A DNA stretch of 64,000 nt. Source: PALSA-555 sp035468285 (GTDB taxonomy: Bacteria; Actinomycetota; Acidimicrobiia; IMCC26256; PALSA-555). Location of the stretch: positions 22,183 to 86,182 of the forward strand of contig DATISY010000007.1 in NCBI GenBank assembly GCA_035468285.1, written 5' to 3'. The notes beneath the pieces were generated by a model that worked only from the letters and a program-made list of their open reading frames with translations, was not told where the DNA came from and did not search any database. The position numbers and the translations under genes were made by a program. Positions 14,984 to 23,652 of the stretch are shown here, one piece after another. Positions within the stretch are counted from its first letter, which is position 1. Each line of letters starts with the position of its first letter.

Positions 14984-17332
14984 ATGACTTCCGTTCCTGC
15001 CGCATCCGCACCGGCGGAGGAACGGGACCGAGTCGAGCAGCTCCTCGCCGGCCTCAACCCGGTCCAACGCGAAGCGACCGCCGCGCCCGACGGGCCGCTG
15101 CTCATCGTGGCCGGTGCCGGCTCGGGCAAGACCCGCGTCCTCACGCACCGGATCGCCTATCTGATCGCCACCGGGCGGGTCTCGCCGTTCAACCTCCTCG
15201 CCATCACCTTCACCAACAAGGCCGCGGGGGAGATGAAGCAACGGGTCGCGACACTCGTCGGTCCCGTCGCGCACCGCATGTGGGTCTCGACCTTCCACTC
15301 GGCGTGCGCCCGGATCCTGCGTCGCGAGGCCACCCGCGTCGGGCTCCGCTCCTCGTTCACCATCTACGACCAGTCCGACGCGGTGCGCCTCACCGACTAC
15401 GTGCGACGCGACCTCAACCTGGATCCGAAGCGGTTCCCGCCCCGCCAGCTCCACGCCCGGATCTCGGCGTTGAAGAACGACCTGGTCGGCCCGGCCGAAG
15501 CGGTGGCCGCGGCGGCCTCCAAGCCCGAGCAGCGCTACGCCGAGGTGTACGTCGAGTACCAGCGGCGCCTGCTCGAGGCGTCCGCCGTCGACTTCGACGA
15601 CCTCCTGCTCCTCGCCGTGCGCCTGTTCCAGGATCACCCCGACGCGCTCAAGCGATGGCAGCACCGGTTCGCGCACGTCCTCGTCGACGAGTTCCAAGAC
15701 ACCAACGCCGCACAGTGGGAGCTCGTCCGGCTCCTCACGTCCGAATCCCGCAACGTGATGGTGGTCGGCGACCACGACCAGGCCGTCTACGGGTTCCGGG
15801 GCGCGGACTACCGGAACCTGGTCCGGTTCGAGGAGACGTTCCCCGACGCCACCGTGATCGTCCTCGAGCAGAACTACCGGTCGACGCAGGCCATCCTCGA
15901 CGCCGCCAACGCGGTCATCGCCAACAACGCCGCCCGGCGACCCAAGCACCTGTGGACCGAGCAGATCGGCGGTGAGCTCCTCACCCAGTATCAGGCCGAG
16001 GACGAGCACGACGAAGCGATCTTCTGCGCCCACGAGGTGATGCGCCTCACCGACACCGATGGCTACCGGTTCCGTGACCTGGCGGTCTTCTACCGGACGA
16101 ACGCGCAGAGCCGCGTCATCGAGGAGATGTTCGTCCGGGCTGGGATCCCATACCGGGTGGTCGGCGGCGTCCGCTTCTACGACCGCCGTGAGATCAAGGA
16201 CACGCTCTCGTATCTCCGGGCGATCGTGAACCCCGACGACGAAGTCTCGTGGAAGCGGATCGTCAACGTCCCGAAACGGGGCGTCGGTGACACGTCCGTC
16301 GCGAAGGTCGATGCCTACGCCCGCGCATCCGGGATCACCTTCCGTGATGCGCTCCGCGAGGCCGCCATCGCCGGTGTCACCGGTCGCGCCCTCGGGGGCA
16401 TCGACGACCTGTTGACGCTCGTCGGGCTGTTCGAACGGGCTGCCGAGGACGGCGTGGCCCGCACCATCGAATCGATCCTCGAACACTCCGGCTACCTCGC
16501 GGAGCTCGAGGCCGAACGGTCCATCGAGGCGCAGGGCCGGATCGAGAACCTCCAAGAGCTCATCGGCGTCGGCCGCGAGTTCGACGCCGCGCTCGACGCC
16601 GGTGACCTCACCGGGCTGCCGGCCATCGCAGGGGTGGGCAGCACCGCCGAAGGTGGCGGTTCCACCGACGCCGCCGTGATCGTCCCGACCGGGCTGGACC
16701 GGATCCAGGCGTTCCTCGAGGCCGTCTCCCTCGTCACCGACCTCGACACCGAGGACGGTGACGGCGAGGACCACAGTGCGGTCACCCTCATGACCCTCCA
16801 CGCCGCGAAGGGCCTCGAGTACCCCGTCGTGTTCATCGCCGGCATGGAAGACGGCGTCTTCCCGCACCTGCGCAGCCTCGGCGATCCCGACGCGCTCGAG
16901 GAGGAACGACGCCTCTGCTACGTCGGGATCACCCGCGCCCGGGAGCGGCTCTACCTCTGCCACGCCTGGCGGCGCACCCTGTACGGGATGACGGACTACT
17001 ACTCGCCGAGCCGGTTTCTCGCCGAGATCCCCGAAGAGCTCGTGCACCGCATCGGCGAGGAGCGCGCCCGAGGCGGCGGCGTCAGCGCCCACCGGGAGGC
17101 CGTCGTCGACGCTGCGCTGCAGCGCGCCGCCCCCGCGGCGGGTGGCGCGAGCGGCGCCCAGCATCTCGGGATCAAGATCGGTGACGACGTGGTCCACGAC
17201 ACCTTCGGGGAAGGCGTCGTGATCGACCTCGAGGGGCGCGGCGACTCGATCGAAGCGGTCGTGCAGTTCCGCGACGTCGGGGAGAAGCGCCTCCTGCTCG
17301 CCTGGGCGCCGCTGCGCCGCGCCGACACGTAG
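14984..17332 (+). CDS. pcrA: UvrD/PcrA family ATP-dependent DNA helicase
   Basis: A 782-residue superfamily 1 helicase. Visible motifs are the Q motif LNPVQREA, Walker A GAGSGKTR, LAITFTNKAA (Ia), DEFQDTN (II), VVGDHDQAVYGFRGA (III), EQNYRST (IV), TLHAAKGLEYP (V) and YVGITRAR (VI). PcrA/UvrD unwinds DNA in repair and removes recombinase and stalled polymerases. The C-terminal GDDVVHDTFGEG ... VQFRDVGEKRLLL is the tudor-like RNA-polymerase-binding tail. The ATG at 14984 follows TACCAT (14969-14974) by nine bases, fitting a near-leaderless message; an in-frame start at 14930 would precede that promoter. Confidence 0.95.
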   Translation: MTSVPAASAPAEERDRVEQLLAGLNPVQREATAAPDGPLLIVAGAGSGKTRVLTHRIAYLIATGRVSPFNLLAITFTNKAAGEMKQRVATLVGPVAHRMWVSTFHSACARILRREATRVGLRSSFTIYDQSDAVRLTDYVRRDLNLDPKRFPPRQLHARISALKNDLVGPAEAVAAAASKPEQRYAEVYVEYQRRLLEASAVDFDDLLLLAVRLFQDHPDALKRWQHRFAHVLVDEFQDTNAAQWELVRLLTSESRNVMVVGDHDQAVYGFRGADYRNLVRFEETFPDATVIVLEQNYRSTQAILDAANAVIANNAARRPKHLWTEQIGGELLTQYQAEDEHDEAIFCAHEVMRLTDTDGYRFRDLAVFYRTNAQSRVIEEMFVRAGIPYRVVGGVRFYDRREIKDTLSYLRAIVNPDDEVSWKRIVNVPKRGVGDTSVAKVDAYARASGITFRDALREAAIAGVTGRALGGIDDLLTLVGLFERAAEDGVARTIESILEHSGYLAELEAERSIEAQGRIENLQELIGVGREFDAALDAGDLTGLPAIAGVGSTAEGGGSTDAAVIVPTGLDRIQAFLEAVSLVTDLDTEDGDGEDHSAVTLMTLHAAKGLEYPVVFIAGMEDGVFPHLRSLGDPDALEEERRLCYVGITRARERLYLCHAWRRTLYGMTDYYSPSRFLAEIPEELVHRIGEERARGGGVSAHREAVVDAALQRAAPAAGGASGAQHLGIKIGDDVVHDTFGEGVVIDLEGRGDSIEAVVQFRDVGEKRLLLAWAPLRRADT

Positions 17333-17368
17333 CGCACGACGACGTCCGTCGCCCGGGCGCACCCGGCG

Positions 17369-17818
17369 TCAGCGGGGCAGGGGCTGCGGTGCGGGGTCCA
17401 CGTGACGAAAGTCCACGATCACGCCGCCCTGCTGGCTACCGACCTTCGGGAACTGCAGCGCGTACCGGTCCAGCTGGCGGGCCGTGAGGAGCCGGTCGTG
17501 GCAGTCGAAGTAGCCGCGGCTCAGGTTCCGCCACGCCACCGTGCACGACGGTGAGCCCGGGATCCGGGCCACCAGCGCAACGAGGTGGCCCGCCTCCACG
17601 TCGAGCCAGAAGCCGGTGCCGCCGAACGGGTGCGCGAAGTACAGCCGGGGCCCCTGGTCCAGCGTGCTGCGCAGATCGCTCTCCAACCCGATGTAGACGG
17701 GCTTGGGGGTCGGGGTTCCCTGCGCCCCGCCCGTCGCGAAGTACAACAAGGCCCCCACCAGGAGCGCGGCGAGCACCACGAACGAGCCGGTCACGAGCAG
17801 CAGACGCCGGTCCGACAT
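17369..17818 (-). CDS. Membrane-anchored protein with a degenerate Rieske-like domain
   Basis: A 149-residue protein with one transmembrane segment (about residues 6-28) and an extracytoplasmic domain. Residues 70-107 follow the outline of a Rieske iron-sulfur domain: a valine-rich strand, GHLVALVARIPGSPS before CTVAW, then YFDCH. In true Rieske proteins the two boxes are C-T-H-L-G-C and C-P-C-H. Here Cys92 and Cys106 of the disulfide and His107 remain, but the other three cluster ligand positions are Pro87, Ser89 and Phe104, so a [2Fe-2S] cluster should not form. The Rieske relation is inference from this pattern. It converges on pcrA. Confidence 0.72.
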   Translation of the reverse strand: MSDRRLLLVTGSFVVLAALLVGALLYFATGGAQGTPTPKPVYIGLESDLRSTLDQGPRLYFAHPFGGTGFWLDVEAGHLVALVARIPGSPSCTVAWRNLSRGYFDCHDRLLTARQLDRYALQFPKVGSQQGGVIVDFRHVDPAPQPLPR

Positions 17819-17877
17819 TGCGGGGGGCACGGCCCTTTGGTACCTGGGTTGGCTGGCCGGGTCCAGTCGGGGCTGCA

Positions 17878-17883
17878 TACGCT
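17878..17883 (+). promoter_or_regulatory. Probable -10 element of the B12-binding subunit gene
   Basis: TACGCT fits TANNNT and stands about 50 bases before the ATG at 17933, leaving a short leader. Confidence 0.4.
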
Positions 17884-17932
17884 GGCGCCCCACCCGCCGA
17901 GGACCGGCGAGGGACCACCGAGGTGTCAGCCC

Positions 17933-18349
17933 ATGCAGCGGCGCTACCGCGTCATCATCGCCAAACCCGGCCTCGACGGTCACGATCGCGGTGCGAAAGT
18001 GATCGCACGGGCGCTGCGCGACGCCGGGTTCGAGGTCATCTACACCGGCCTGTTCCAGACCCCTGACCAGGTGGCCGAGACCTGCCTGCAAGAAGACGCC
18101 GACGCGGTCGGACTCTCCGTGCTGTCCGGCGCCCATCTGACCCTCTTCCCCAAAGTCGTGAGCCTGCTGCGCGACCGGGGCCGTGACGATGTGCTGGTGT
18201 TCGGGGGCGGGATCATCCCCGGCGACGACGCCACGGCGCTCGAAGCGGCCGGCGTGGCTCGGCTGTTCACGCCGGGCGCCCCGCTCGAGGAGATCACGAG
18301 CTGGCTGGAGCAGGCGCTCGACGCTCGGGAGTCGCGGGTGGCCCCCTAG
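17933..18349 (+). CDS. Cobalamin-binding domain protein (methylmalonyl-CoA mutase small/C-terminal type)
   Basis: A 138-residue stand-alone B12-binding domain. The DGHDRG sequence near the N terminus carries the histidine that coordinates cobalt from below, followed by LSVLSGAH and VFGGGIIP, the family's Rossmann-like motifs. It matches the C-terminal domain of methylmalonyl-CoA mutase, which makes succinyl-CoA from propionate-derived methylmalonyl-CoA; the catalytic TIM-barrel subunit would have to be encoded elsewhere. The gene sits 43 bases before sucC, whose enzyme uses succinyl-CoA, so a route from the mutase into the TCA cycle is a natural reading. Confidence 0.9.
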   Translation: MQRRYRVIIAKPGLDGHDRGAKVIARALRDAGFEVIYTGLFQTPDQVAETCLQEDADAVGLSVLSGAHLTLFPKVVSLLRDRGRDDVLVFGGGIIPGDDATALEAAGVARLFTPGAPLEEITSWLEQALDARESRVAP

Positions 18350-18392
18350 GCCGAGCAGCGACCACACCGAATCCTTCTCGATCAGGAGCCGC

Positions 18393-19541
18393 ATGGATCT
18401 CTTCGAATACCAAGGCAAACAGCTCTTCGCGCGCTACGACATCCGCGTCTCTCCGGGCGCGGCGGCCCTCACTGTGGACGAGGCCGTCGCGGAGGCGGAT
18501 CAGATCGGCTACCCAGTCGTCGTCAAGGCCCAGGTCCACGTCGGCGGGCGCGGCAAGGCCGGTGGGATCAAGCTCGCGGCGACGCCGGACGAGTGCCGCC
18601 GCCACGCCCAGGCCATCCTCGGCATGGACATCAAGGGCCACCGTGTCGAGCTGGTCTGGATCGAGCAGGCGAGCGACATCGCCCGCGAGTACTACGCCTC
18701 GTTCACCCTCGACCGGTCCGCGAAGACGCACCTCGGGATGCTCTCGGCGCAGGGCGGCGTGGAGATCGAAGAGGTCGCGGTGACGAACCCCGACGCCATC
18801 GCCCGCATCCACATCAACCCCGTGGACGGGCTGACCGCCAGCCAGTGCCAGGAGTGGGTCAACGCCGCCGGGCTGGACGACGACGCCCGAGCCGGGACGA
18901 TCGACATCCTCACCAAGCTCTATCGCTGCTACGAGGACGCCGACGCCGACCTCGTCGAGATCAACCCGCTGATCCTGACGACCGACGGAGTTGTCCGAGC
19001 CCTCGACGCCAAGGTGACGCTCGACGCCAACTCGGTGTTCCGCCACCCCGAGTACAAGGAGTACGAGGCCACCCAGCCGCGCGACGCCCGCGAGGAGGAG
19101 GCCTACGGCAAGGGCCTCCAGTACGTTGGGCTCGACGGTACCGTCGGCGTCATCGCCAACGGTGCCGGCCTCGCGATGAGCACCGTCGATGTCGTCAACG
19201 AGGTCGGCGGCAAGCCGGCGAACTTCCTCGACATCGGGGGTGGCGCCAACGCCGACGTGATGGCGGGCGCCCTCGAGGTCATCAACCACGACCCGAAGGT
19301 GAAGTCGATCTTCATCAACATCTTCGGTGGCATCACCAAGGGTGAAGAAGTCGCCAACGGCATCGTCCAGGCCCTCGAGCGCGTCGCGATCGATTCGCCG
19401 ATCGTGATCCGCCTCGACGGCACCAACGCGGACGAAGGCCGGCGGATCCTCGAACCCCACCTCTCGGACAAGTTTCGGCTCGAACCGACCATGCTGGACG
19501 CGGCGCGCGCCGCGGTCGAGCTCGCCCGCGACGCAAGGTGA
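18393..19541 (+). CDS. sucC: Succinyl-CoA synthetase beta subunit
   Basis: A 382-residue ATP-grasp subunit of succinyl-CoA synthetase, the substrate-level phosphorylation step of the TCA cycle. It opens MDLFEYQGKQLF, has VKAQVHVGGRGKAGG in the nucleotide-binding region, LVEINPL for metal binding, and GGGAN and IFGGITKGE in the C-terminal CoA-ligase half. The ATG has AGGAG six bases upstream. It is followed seven bases later by sucD. Confidence 0.97.
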   Translation: MDLFEYQGKQLFARYDIRVSPGAAALTVDEAVAEADQIGYPVVVKAQVHVGGRGKAGGIKLAATPDECRRHAQAILGMDIKGHRVELVWIEQASDIAREYYASFTLDRSAKTHLGMLSAQGGVEIEEVAVTNPDAIARIHINPVDGLTASQCQEWVNAAGLDDDARAGTIDILTKLYRCYEDADADLVEINPLILTTDGVVRALDAKVTLDANSVFRHPEYKEYEATQPRDAREEEAYGKGLQYVGLDGTVGVIANGAGLAMSTVDVVNEVGGKPANFLDIGGGANADVMAGALEVINHDPKVKSIFINIFGGITKGEEVANGIVQALERVAIDSPIVIRLDGTNADEGRRILEPHLSDKFRLEPTMLDAARAAVELARDAR

Positions 19542-19548
19542 ACGACCA

Positions 19549-20433
19549 GTGAGCATCTTTGTCGACAAGAACACCAAAGTCGTCTACCAAGGACTGACCG
19601 GATCCCAAGGGCGGTTCTACGGCGTGCTGAACCGGGAGTACGGGACGAAGGTCGTCGCCGGCACCAACCCGAAGAAGGCCGGGACCGACGTCGACGGCAT
19701 CCCCGTCTTCGCCACCGTCGGGGAGGCCGTCAAGGCAACGGGTGCCACCGCGTCATGCGTGTTCATCCCCGCCCCCGGCGTCAAGGCCGCCGTCGAAGAC
19801 GCCGCCGAGGGTGGCGTCGAGTTCATCGTGGTGATCACCGAAGGCGTCCCTATGCACGACGAGGCCTGGTTCTACAACAAGCTGCGTCGCGACTACCCCA
19901 ACGTCCGGCTGCTCGGCCCGAACTGCCCGGGGATCATCAGCCCGGGCCAGTGCAACATCGGCATCACCGCCGGCCACATCGCCAAAGCCGGGGGACCGGT
20001 CGGGATCGTGAGCCGCTCCGGGACCCTCACCTACCAGGCGCTGTACGAGCTCGAGCAGCAAGACATCGGCGTCACGACCTGCGTCGGGATCGGCGGTGAC
20101 CCCGTCCCCGGCACCAGCTTCATCGACTGTCTCAGCGCCTTCGAAGCCGACTCGGCGACCAAAGCCGTCATGATGATCGGCGAGATCGGCGGGTCCGCCG
20201 AAGAGGAGGCCGCCCAGTACATCAAGGCCGAGATGACGAAGCCCGTCGTCGCCTACATCGCCGGCGTCAGCGCACCGCCGGGCAAGAAGATGGGGCACGC
20301 CGGCGCGATCGTCTCGGGTGGCAAAGGGACCGCGCAGGCCAAGATGGACGCGCTGCGAGACGCGGGCGCCAAGGTCGGGTTGAACCCCACCGCGGCAGGC
20401 GCGCTGATGGTCGAAGTCGTCGCCGGCCTCTGA
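19549..20433 (+). CDS. sucD: Succinyl-CoA synthetase alpha subunit
   Basis: A 294-residue CoA-binding subunit. It opens SIFVDKNTKVVYQGLTGSQG, contains LLGPNCPGIISPG and SRSGTLTYQ, and has the phosphorylated histidine in KKMGHAGAI. With SucC it converts succinyl-CoA to succinate with NTP formation. It starts at a GTG; the sucC stop is only a few bases upstream, so the two subunits are made from one message. Confidence 0.97.
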   Translation: MSIFVDKNTKVVYQGLTGSQGRFYGVLNREYGTKVVAGTNPKKAGTDVDGIPVFATVGEAVKATGATASCVFIPAPGVKAAVEDAAEGGVEFIVVITEGVPMHDEAWFYNKLRRDYPNVRLLGPNCPGIISPGQCNIGITAGHIAKAGGPVGIVSRSGTLTYQALYELEQQDIGVTTCVGIGGDPVPGTSFIDCLSAFEADSATKAVMMIGEIGGSAEEEAAQYIKAEMTKPVVAYIAGVSAPPGKKMGHAGAIVSGGKGTAQAKMDALRDAGAKVGLNPTAAGALMVEVVAGL

Positions 20434-20445
20434 GCGGCGATCGCG

Positions 20446-20451
20446 TAGGCT
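20446..20451 (+). promoter_or_regulatory. Leaderless -10 element before DUF4190 gene
   Basis: TAGGCT stands seven bases before the GTG at 20459, the spacing expected for leaderless transcription in this genome. Confidence 0.55.
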
Positions 20452-20458
20452 CGCCATC

Positions 20459-20788
20459 GTGACCGCCACGCCCGCGCCACCCCCACCCCCGCCCCCGCCG
20501 CCGCCGCCGGTGGGCTGGGGCGCGAACCAGCAGGTCCAGCGTCAGACAACCAACGGGTTCGCCGTTGCAGCGCTGGTGCTCGGCATCGCGGTGCTGTGCA
20601 CAGGAATCTTCGGCGGGATCCTCGCCGTCGTATTCGGGAACCTGGCATTGGCCCGCATCGACGAATCCCAGGGCGCCCAGAAGGGCCGCGGGATGGCGAT
20701 CACCGGCATCGTGCTGGGCTGGATCGCGATCGGGCTCACCGCCGTCGCCGCCGCGGCGTGGCTCATCTACGGGATCAGCAACCTCTAG
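20459..20788 (+). CDS. Small DUF4190-type membrane protein
   Basis: A 109-residue protein with a run of consecutive prolines at residues 6-16, then two transmembrane segments (about 33-56 and 78-102) separated by a short loop containing ALARIDESQG and KGRGMAITGIVLG, the arrangement of DUF4190 proteins. The N terminus is likely cytosolic and disordered. Function unknown. It begins at a GTG behind a TAGGCT leaderless promoter and so is transcribed apart from sucCD. Confidence 0.8.
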   Translation: MTATPAPPPPPPPPPPPVGWGANQQVQRQTTNGFAVAALVLGIAVLCTGIFGGILAVVFGNLALARIDESQGAQKGRGMAITGIVLGWIAIGLTAVAAAAWLIYGISNL

Positions 20789-20905
20789 TCGTCGGGCCCC
20801 CAGTCGTCCCATCGGGTGCCGCGTGCAACCGGCACGTCAGCACCAGGGAACACGCCCGCAGCCCGATCGCGACCGACGCCGAGCACCCCGCCAAGCCTTG
20901 CGCAT

Positions 20906-20937
20906 GATCAGGCCCCCGCGGTGGCGGGGGCCTGATC
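20906..20937. terminator. Perfect 14-bp hairpin between convergent genes
   Basis: GATCAGGCCCCCGC, loop GGTG, then GCGGGGGCCTGATC is a perfect 14-bp inverted repeat. It lies between the DUF4190 gene (plus) and a membrane protein gene (minus), so it can terminate both transcripts; there is no T tract. Confidence 0.75.
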
Positions 20938-20955
20938 GAGAGCGACGGGTCGAGC

Positions 20956-21441
20956 TCAGGCGGCCGGAGGCGTGCTCCTGCCCTGAGACTCCCGGAAGTT
21001 CAGGAACGAGCCGGCGACGAGGCCGGCGGTCGCGATGAGTCCGACGAAGATCCCGAACTTGCGGTCCTTGCTGACACTGATCCCGGCGGGGACGCTGGGC
21101 AGGTTGGGACCGACGATGATCTTGATCAGGACCAACAGAAACGCGAGTCCCGCGAGGGCGAGCAGAATCTGCGCCATCGTGATCGACCCGAACTCACCCG
21201 GGATCTCGACCCCGACCGCTTTCAGGACGACATACGCCACGAGCGCGATGCCGATCAGGACCGCGATGAGCGTCAACGTGAAGCCCCAGGCATTATCGGC
21301 ACCAGAGGCGCTGAAGCCCGGGATCCCCTTGGCGCCGACGCTCACGGTTGCGCCAAGCCAGTCGAAGAACGAGAAGATGAACAGGACAATTCCGCTGATG
21401 CCGATGATCTGGTCGCCTCGGGTCAGCCTGTTGAGATCCAT
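20956..21441 (-). CDS. Four-helix integral membrane protein, unknown function
   Basis: A 161-residue protein with four predicted transmembrane segments: about residues 12-31, 52-77, 90-111 and 126-146. The first loop is polar and glycine-rich (GAKGIPGFSASGADNAWG). The N terminus MDLNRLTRGDQIIGISG and the tail FRESQG are hydrophilic. The ATG is preceded on the minus strand by GGAGGAAT, a good ribosome binding site. I do not recognise a characterised family; similar small proteins are common in actinobacteria. Confidence 0.8.
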   Translation of the reverse strand: MDLNRLTRGDQIIGISGIVLFIFSFFDWLGATVSVGAKGIPGFSASGADNAWGFTLTLIAVLIGIALVAYVVLKAVGVEIPGEFGSITMAQILLALAGLAFLLVLIKIIVGPNLPSVPAGISVSKDRKFGIFVGLIATAGLVAGSFLNFRESQGRSTPPAA

Positions 21442-21583
21442 GCAGATTCCTCCGAACAACGCGTCGCGGCAAGGGCTGCCCGGCGCCACCAGCAGTCGAC
21501 CACGGCCACCCCGGGAAAGCAAGCATCCTCGCCGGGTGACGCACCTCGACGAGGCGGTTGAACCCTCGACTACCTTCCTCTTT

Positions 21584-22147
21584 GTGCGGAGGTTGGGTGT
21601 GCTCGCGTCGGGGACCGGCACCATCCTCCAGTCCCTCCTCGATTCCGGACTGCCCGTCGCGCTCGTGGTCGTCGACCGGCCCTGTGGGGCCACGGCACGC
21701 GCCGAGGCTGCGGGGGTCGCCGTCGAGCCCGTCGAGCGGACGTCGTTCGGACCCGAGTTCGATCGCGTCGCGTACACCCATCGGGTGGTCGACGCGCTCA
21801 AGCGCCACGAGGTCGACCTCGTCGCCATGGCTGGGTTCGGGACGATCCTCGCCGAGCCCATGTACGAGGCGTTCGGTGACCGGGTCGTCAACACCCACCC
21901 GGCGCTCCTCCCGGCGTTCCGGGGGTGGCACGCCGTCGACGACGCGCTCGCCGCGGGCGTGAAGGTCACCGGCTGGACCGCGCACGTCGCCACGCTCGAG
22001 GTGGACGACGGCCCGATCCTGGCCCAAGAGGCCGTGGCCGTCCTGCCCGACGACACGGTCGAGACGCTCCACGAGCGCATCAAGGAGGTCGAGCGCCGTC
22101 GCTACCCCGAGGTGCTCCGCGACCTGCTGGAGGAGGGCCCCTCGTGA
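21584..22147 (+). CDS. purN: Phosphoribosylglycinamide formyltransferase
   Basis: A 187-residue enzyme of purine synthesis that transfers a formyl group from 10-formyl-THF to GAR. The N terminus GVLASGTGTILQSLL binds the ribose phosphate, VAMAGFGTILAE leads to the active-site NTHPALLPAF with the Asn-His pair, and the invariant Asp lies in EVDDGPILAQ. The GTG start follows a TACCTT -10 element by seven bases (leaderless). Its stop overlaps the purH GTG by four bases. Confidence 0.94.
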   Translation: MRRLGVLASGTGTILQSLLDSGLPVALVVVDRPCGATARAEAAGVAVEPVERTSFGPEFDRVAYTHRVVDALKRHEVDLVAMAGFGTILAEPMYEAFGDRVVNTHPALLPAFRGWHAVDDALAAGVKVTGWTAHVATLEVDDGPILAQEAVAVLPDDTVETLHERIKEVERRRYPEVLRDLLEEGPS

Positions 22148-23652
22148 GGCGACGGGCGCTCGTGTCGGTGTACGACAAGACCGGGGTGGTCGACTTCGCC
22201 CGTGGGCTCCGCGAGCTCGGCTACGAGCTGGTGTCGTCCGGCGGGACCGCGACCGCGCTGGCGGCCGCCGGGCTGGAGGTGACCACGGTCGAGTCGGTGA
22301 CCGAAGCTCCGGAGATGCTCGACGGTCGGGTCAAGACCCTCCACCCGAGCGTCCATGGCGGACTGCTCGCGGACCTGGGCAACGAGCAGCATGTCGCGGA
22401 CCTCGACCAGCAGTCGATCGAGCCCTTCCAGCTCGTCGTCAGCAACCTCTACCCGTTCCTGACGGAGCCCGGGATCGAGATGATCGACATCGGCGGCCCC
22501 GCCATGGTGCGAGCCGCGGCGAAGAACCACGCCTGGGTCGGAGTGGTGTCGGCTCCGGGACAGTACGACGAGGTGCTTGCCGAGCTCCGCGCCCACGGCG
22601 GAGCCCTCACTGAGGAGACGCGTCGTCGTCTGGCGCGCGAGGCGTTCGCGCGCACCGCGGCGTACGACGCGGCGATCGTGGCATGGCTCGAAGGTGACGA
22701 CACCATCCCCGAACACCTGGTCCTCGCCCTCGAACGCACGAACGACCAGCTGCGGTACGGCGAGAACCCGCACCAGCAGGCCGCCCGCTACCGCGCGGCG
22801 GGGACCACCTCATGGTGGGACGACGTCCAACAGCACAGCGGCCTGGCGCTCTCGTACCTGAACTTCTACGACGCGGACGCGGCGTGGCGGACCGTCCACG
22901 ACCTCGGAGACGACCCGACGTGCGCCATCATCAAGCACGCCAACCCGTGCGGCGCTGCGGTCGCCCATGACCTCGCCGACGCGTACCAGCGGGCCCTCGA
23001 GTGCGACGAGCAATCCGCGTTCGGCGGCGTCGTCGCCGTGAACCGGCCCGTCGACACCGCAACCGTGGAGCGCATGGTCGACGGCCCTCAAGCTGACGTC
23101 GTCATCGCGCCCGGGTACTCGCCCGGCGCCGTTGACGCACTCATCGCCAAACGCAGGAACACACGGCTCCTCGAAGCGTCACCGCCCGGCCCCTGGTCTC
23201 GAGACTTCCGTCAGATCTCCGGCGGGTTCCTCGTCCAGGACCCGCACCACTTCGTGGCGCACCGCGACTCGTGGCGAGTCGTCACCCAAGCCGCACCGAA
23301 CGAGGCGCAGTGGCGTGACGCCGCGCTGGCGTGGCGGCTCTGCGGGCACGTGAAGTCGAACGCGATCGTCCTCGTGAAGGACGGCCAGGCGGTCGGCATC
23401 GGCGCGGGTCAGCAGAAGCGAGTCGATTCGGGAGAGATCGCGGCCCGCAAGGCCGCCGGTCGCGCCGCGGGCGGCGCGTGCGCCAGCGATGCCTTCTACC
23501 CGTTCCCGGATGGTATCGACGCCGCCGCCGGGGCCGGCGCCGCAGTGGTCATCCAGCCCGGAGGCAGCATGAACGACGACCGGATCATCGAACGAGCCGA
23601 CGAGCTCGGCCTGGCCATGGTGTTCACCGGCGAACGCCACTTCCTCCACTGA
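22144..23652 (+). CDS. purH: Bifunctional AICAR transformylase/IMP cyclohydrolase
   Basis: A 502-residue enzyme for the last two steps to IMP. The N-terminal IMP cyclohydrolase domain opens ALVSVYDKTGVVDFARGL with the ELVSSGGTA and TLHPSVHGGLLA motifs; the AICAR transformylase domain has RYGENPHQQAA, the catalytic IKHANPCGAA segment with Lys and His, and ends with FTGERHF. The GTG start is embedded in the purN stop. It forms one unit with purN and folD, which supplies the 10-formyl-THF both enzymes consume. Confidence 0.96.
   Translation: MRRRALVSVYDKTGVVDFARGLRELGYELVSSGGTATALAAAGLEVTTVESVTEAPEMLDGRVKTLHPSVHGGLLADLGNEQHVADLDQQSIEPFQLVVSNLYPFLTEPGIEMIDIGGPAMVRAAAKNHAWVGVVSAPGQYDEVLAELRAHGGALTEETRRRLAREAFARTAAYDAAIVAWLEGDDTIPEHLVLALERTNDQLRYGENPHQQAARYRAAGTTSWWDDVQQHSGLALSYLNFYDADAAWRTVHDLGDDPTCAIIKHANPCGAAVAHDLADAYQRALECDEQSAFGGVVAVNRPVDTATVERMVDGPQADVVIAPGYSPGAVDALIAKRRNTRLLEASPPGPWSRDFRQISGGFLVQDPHHFVAHRDSWRVVTQAAPNEAQWRDAALAWRLCGHVKSNAIVLVKDGQAVGIGAGQQKRVDSGEIAARKAAGRAAGGACASDAFYPFPDGIDAAAGAGAAVVIQPGGSMNDDRIIERADELGLAMVFTGERHFLH

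Noticed and set aside
14882..17362. An 826-codon open frame on the strand opposite pcrA, and similar long antisense frames at 2184-3440, 10010-11848 and 24699-26069
   Set aside because: They mirror strongly conserved genes, have Asp/Gly/Val/Arg-rich composition without recognisable motifs, and are expected from high third-position G+C.
17369..17818. Functional Rieske iron-sulfur protein
   Set aside because: Three of four ligand positions are not Cys or His.
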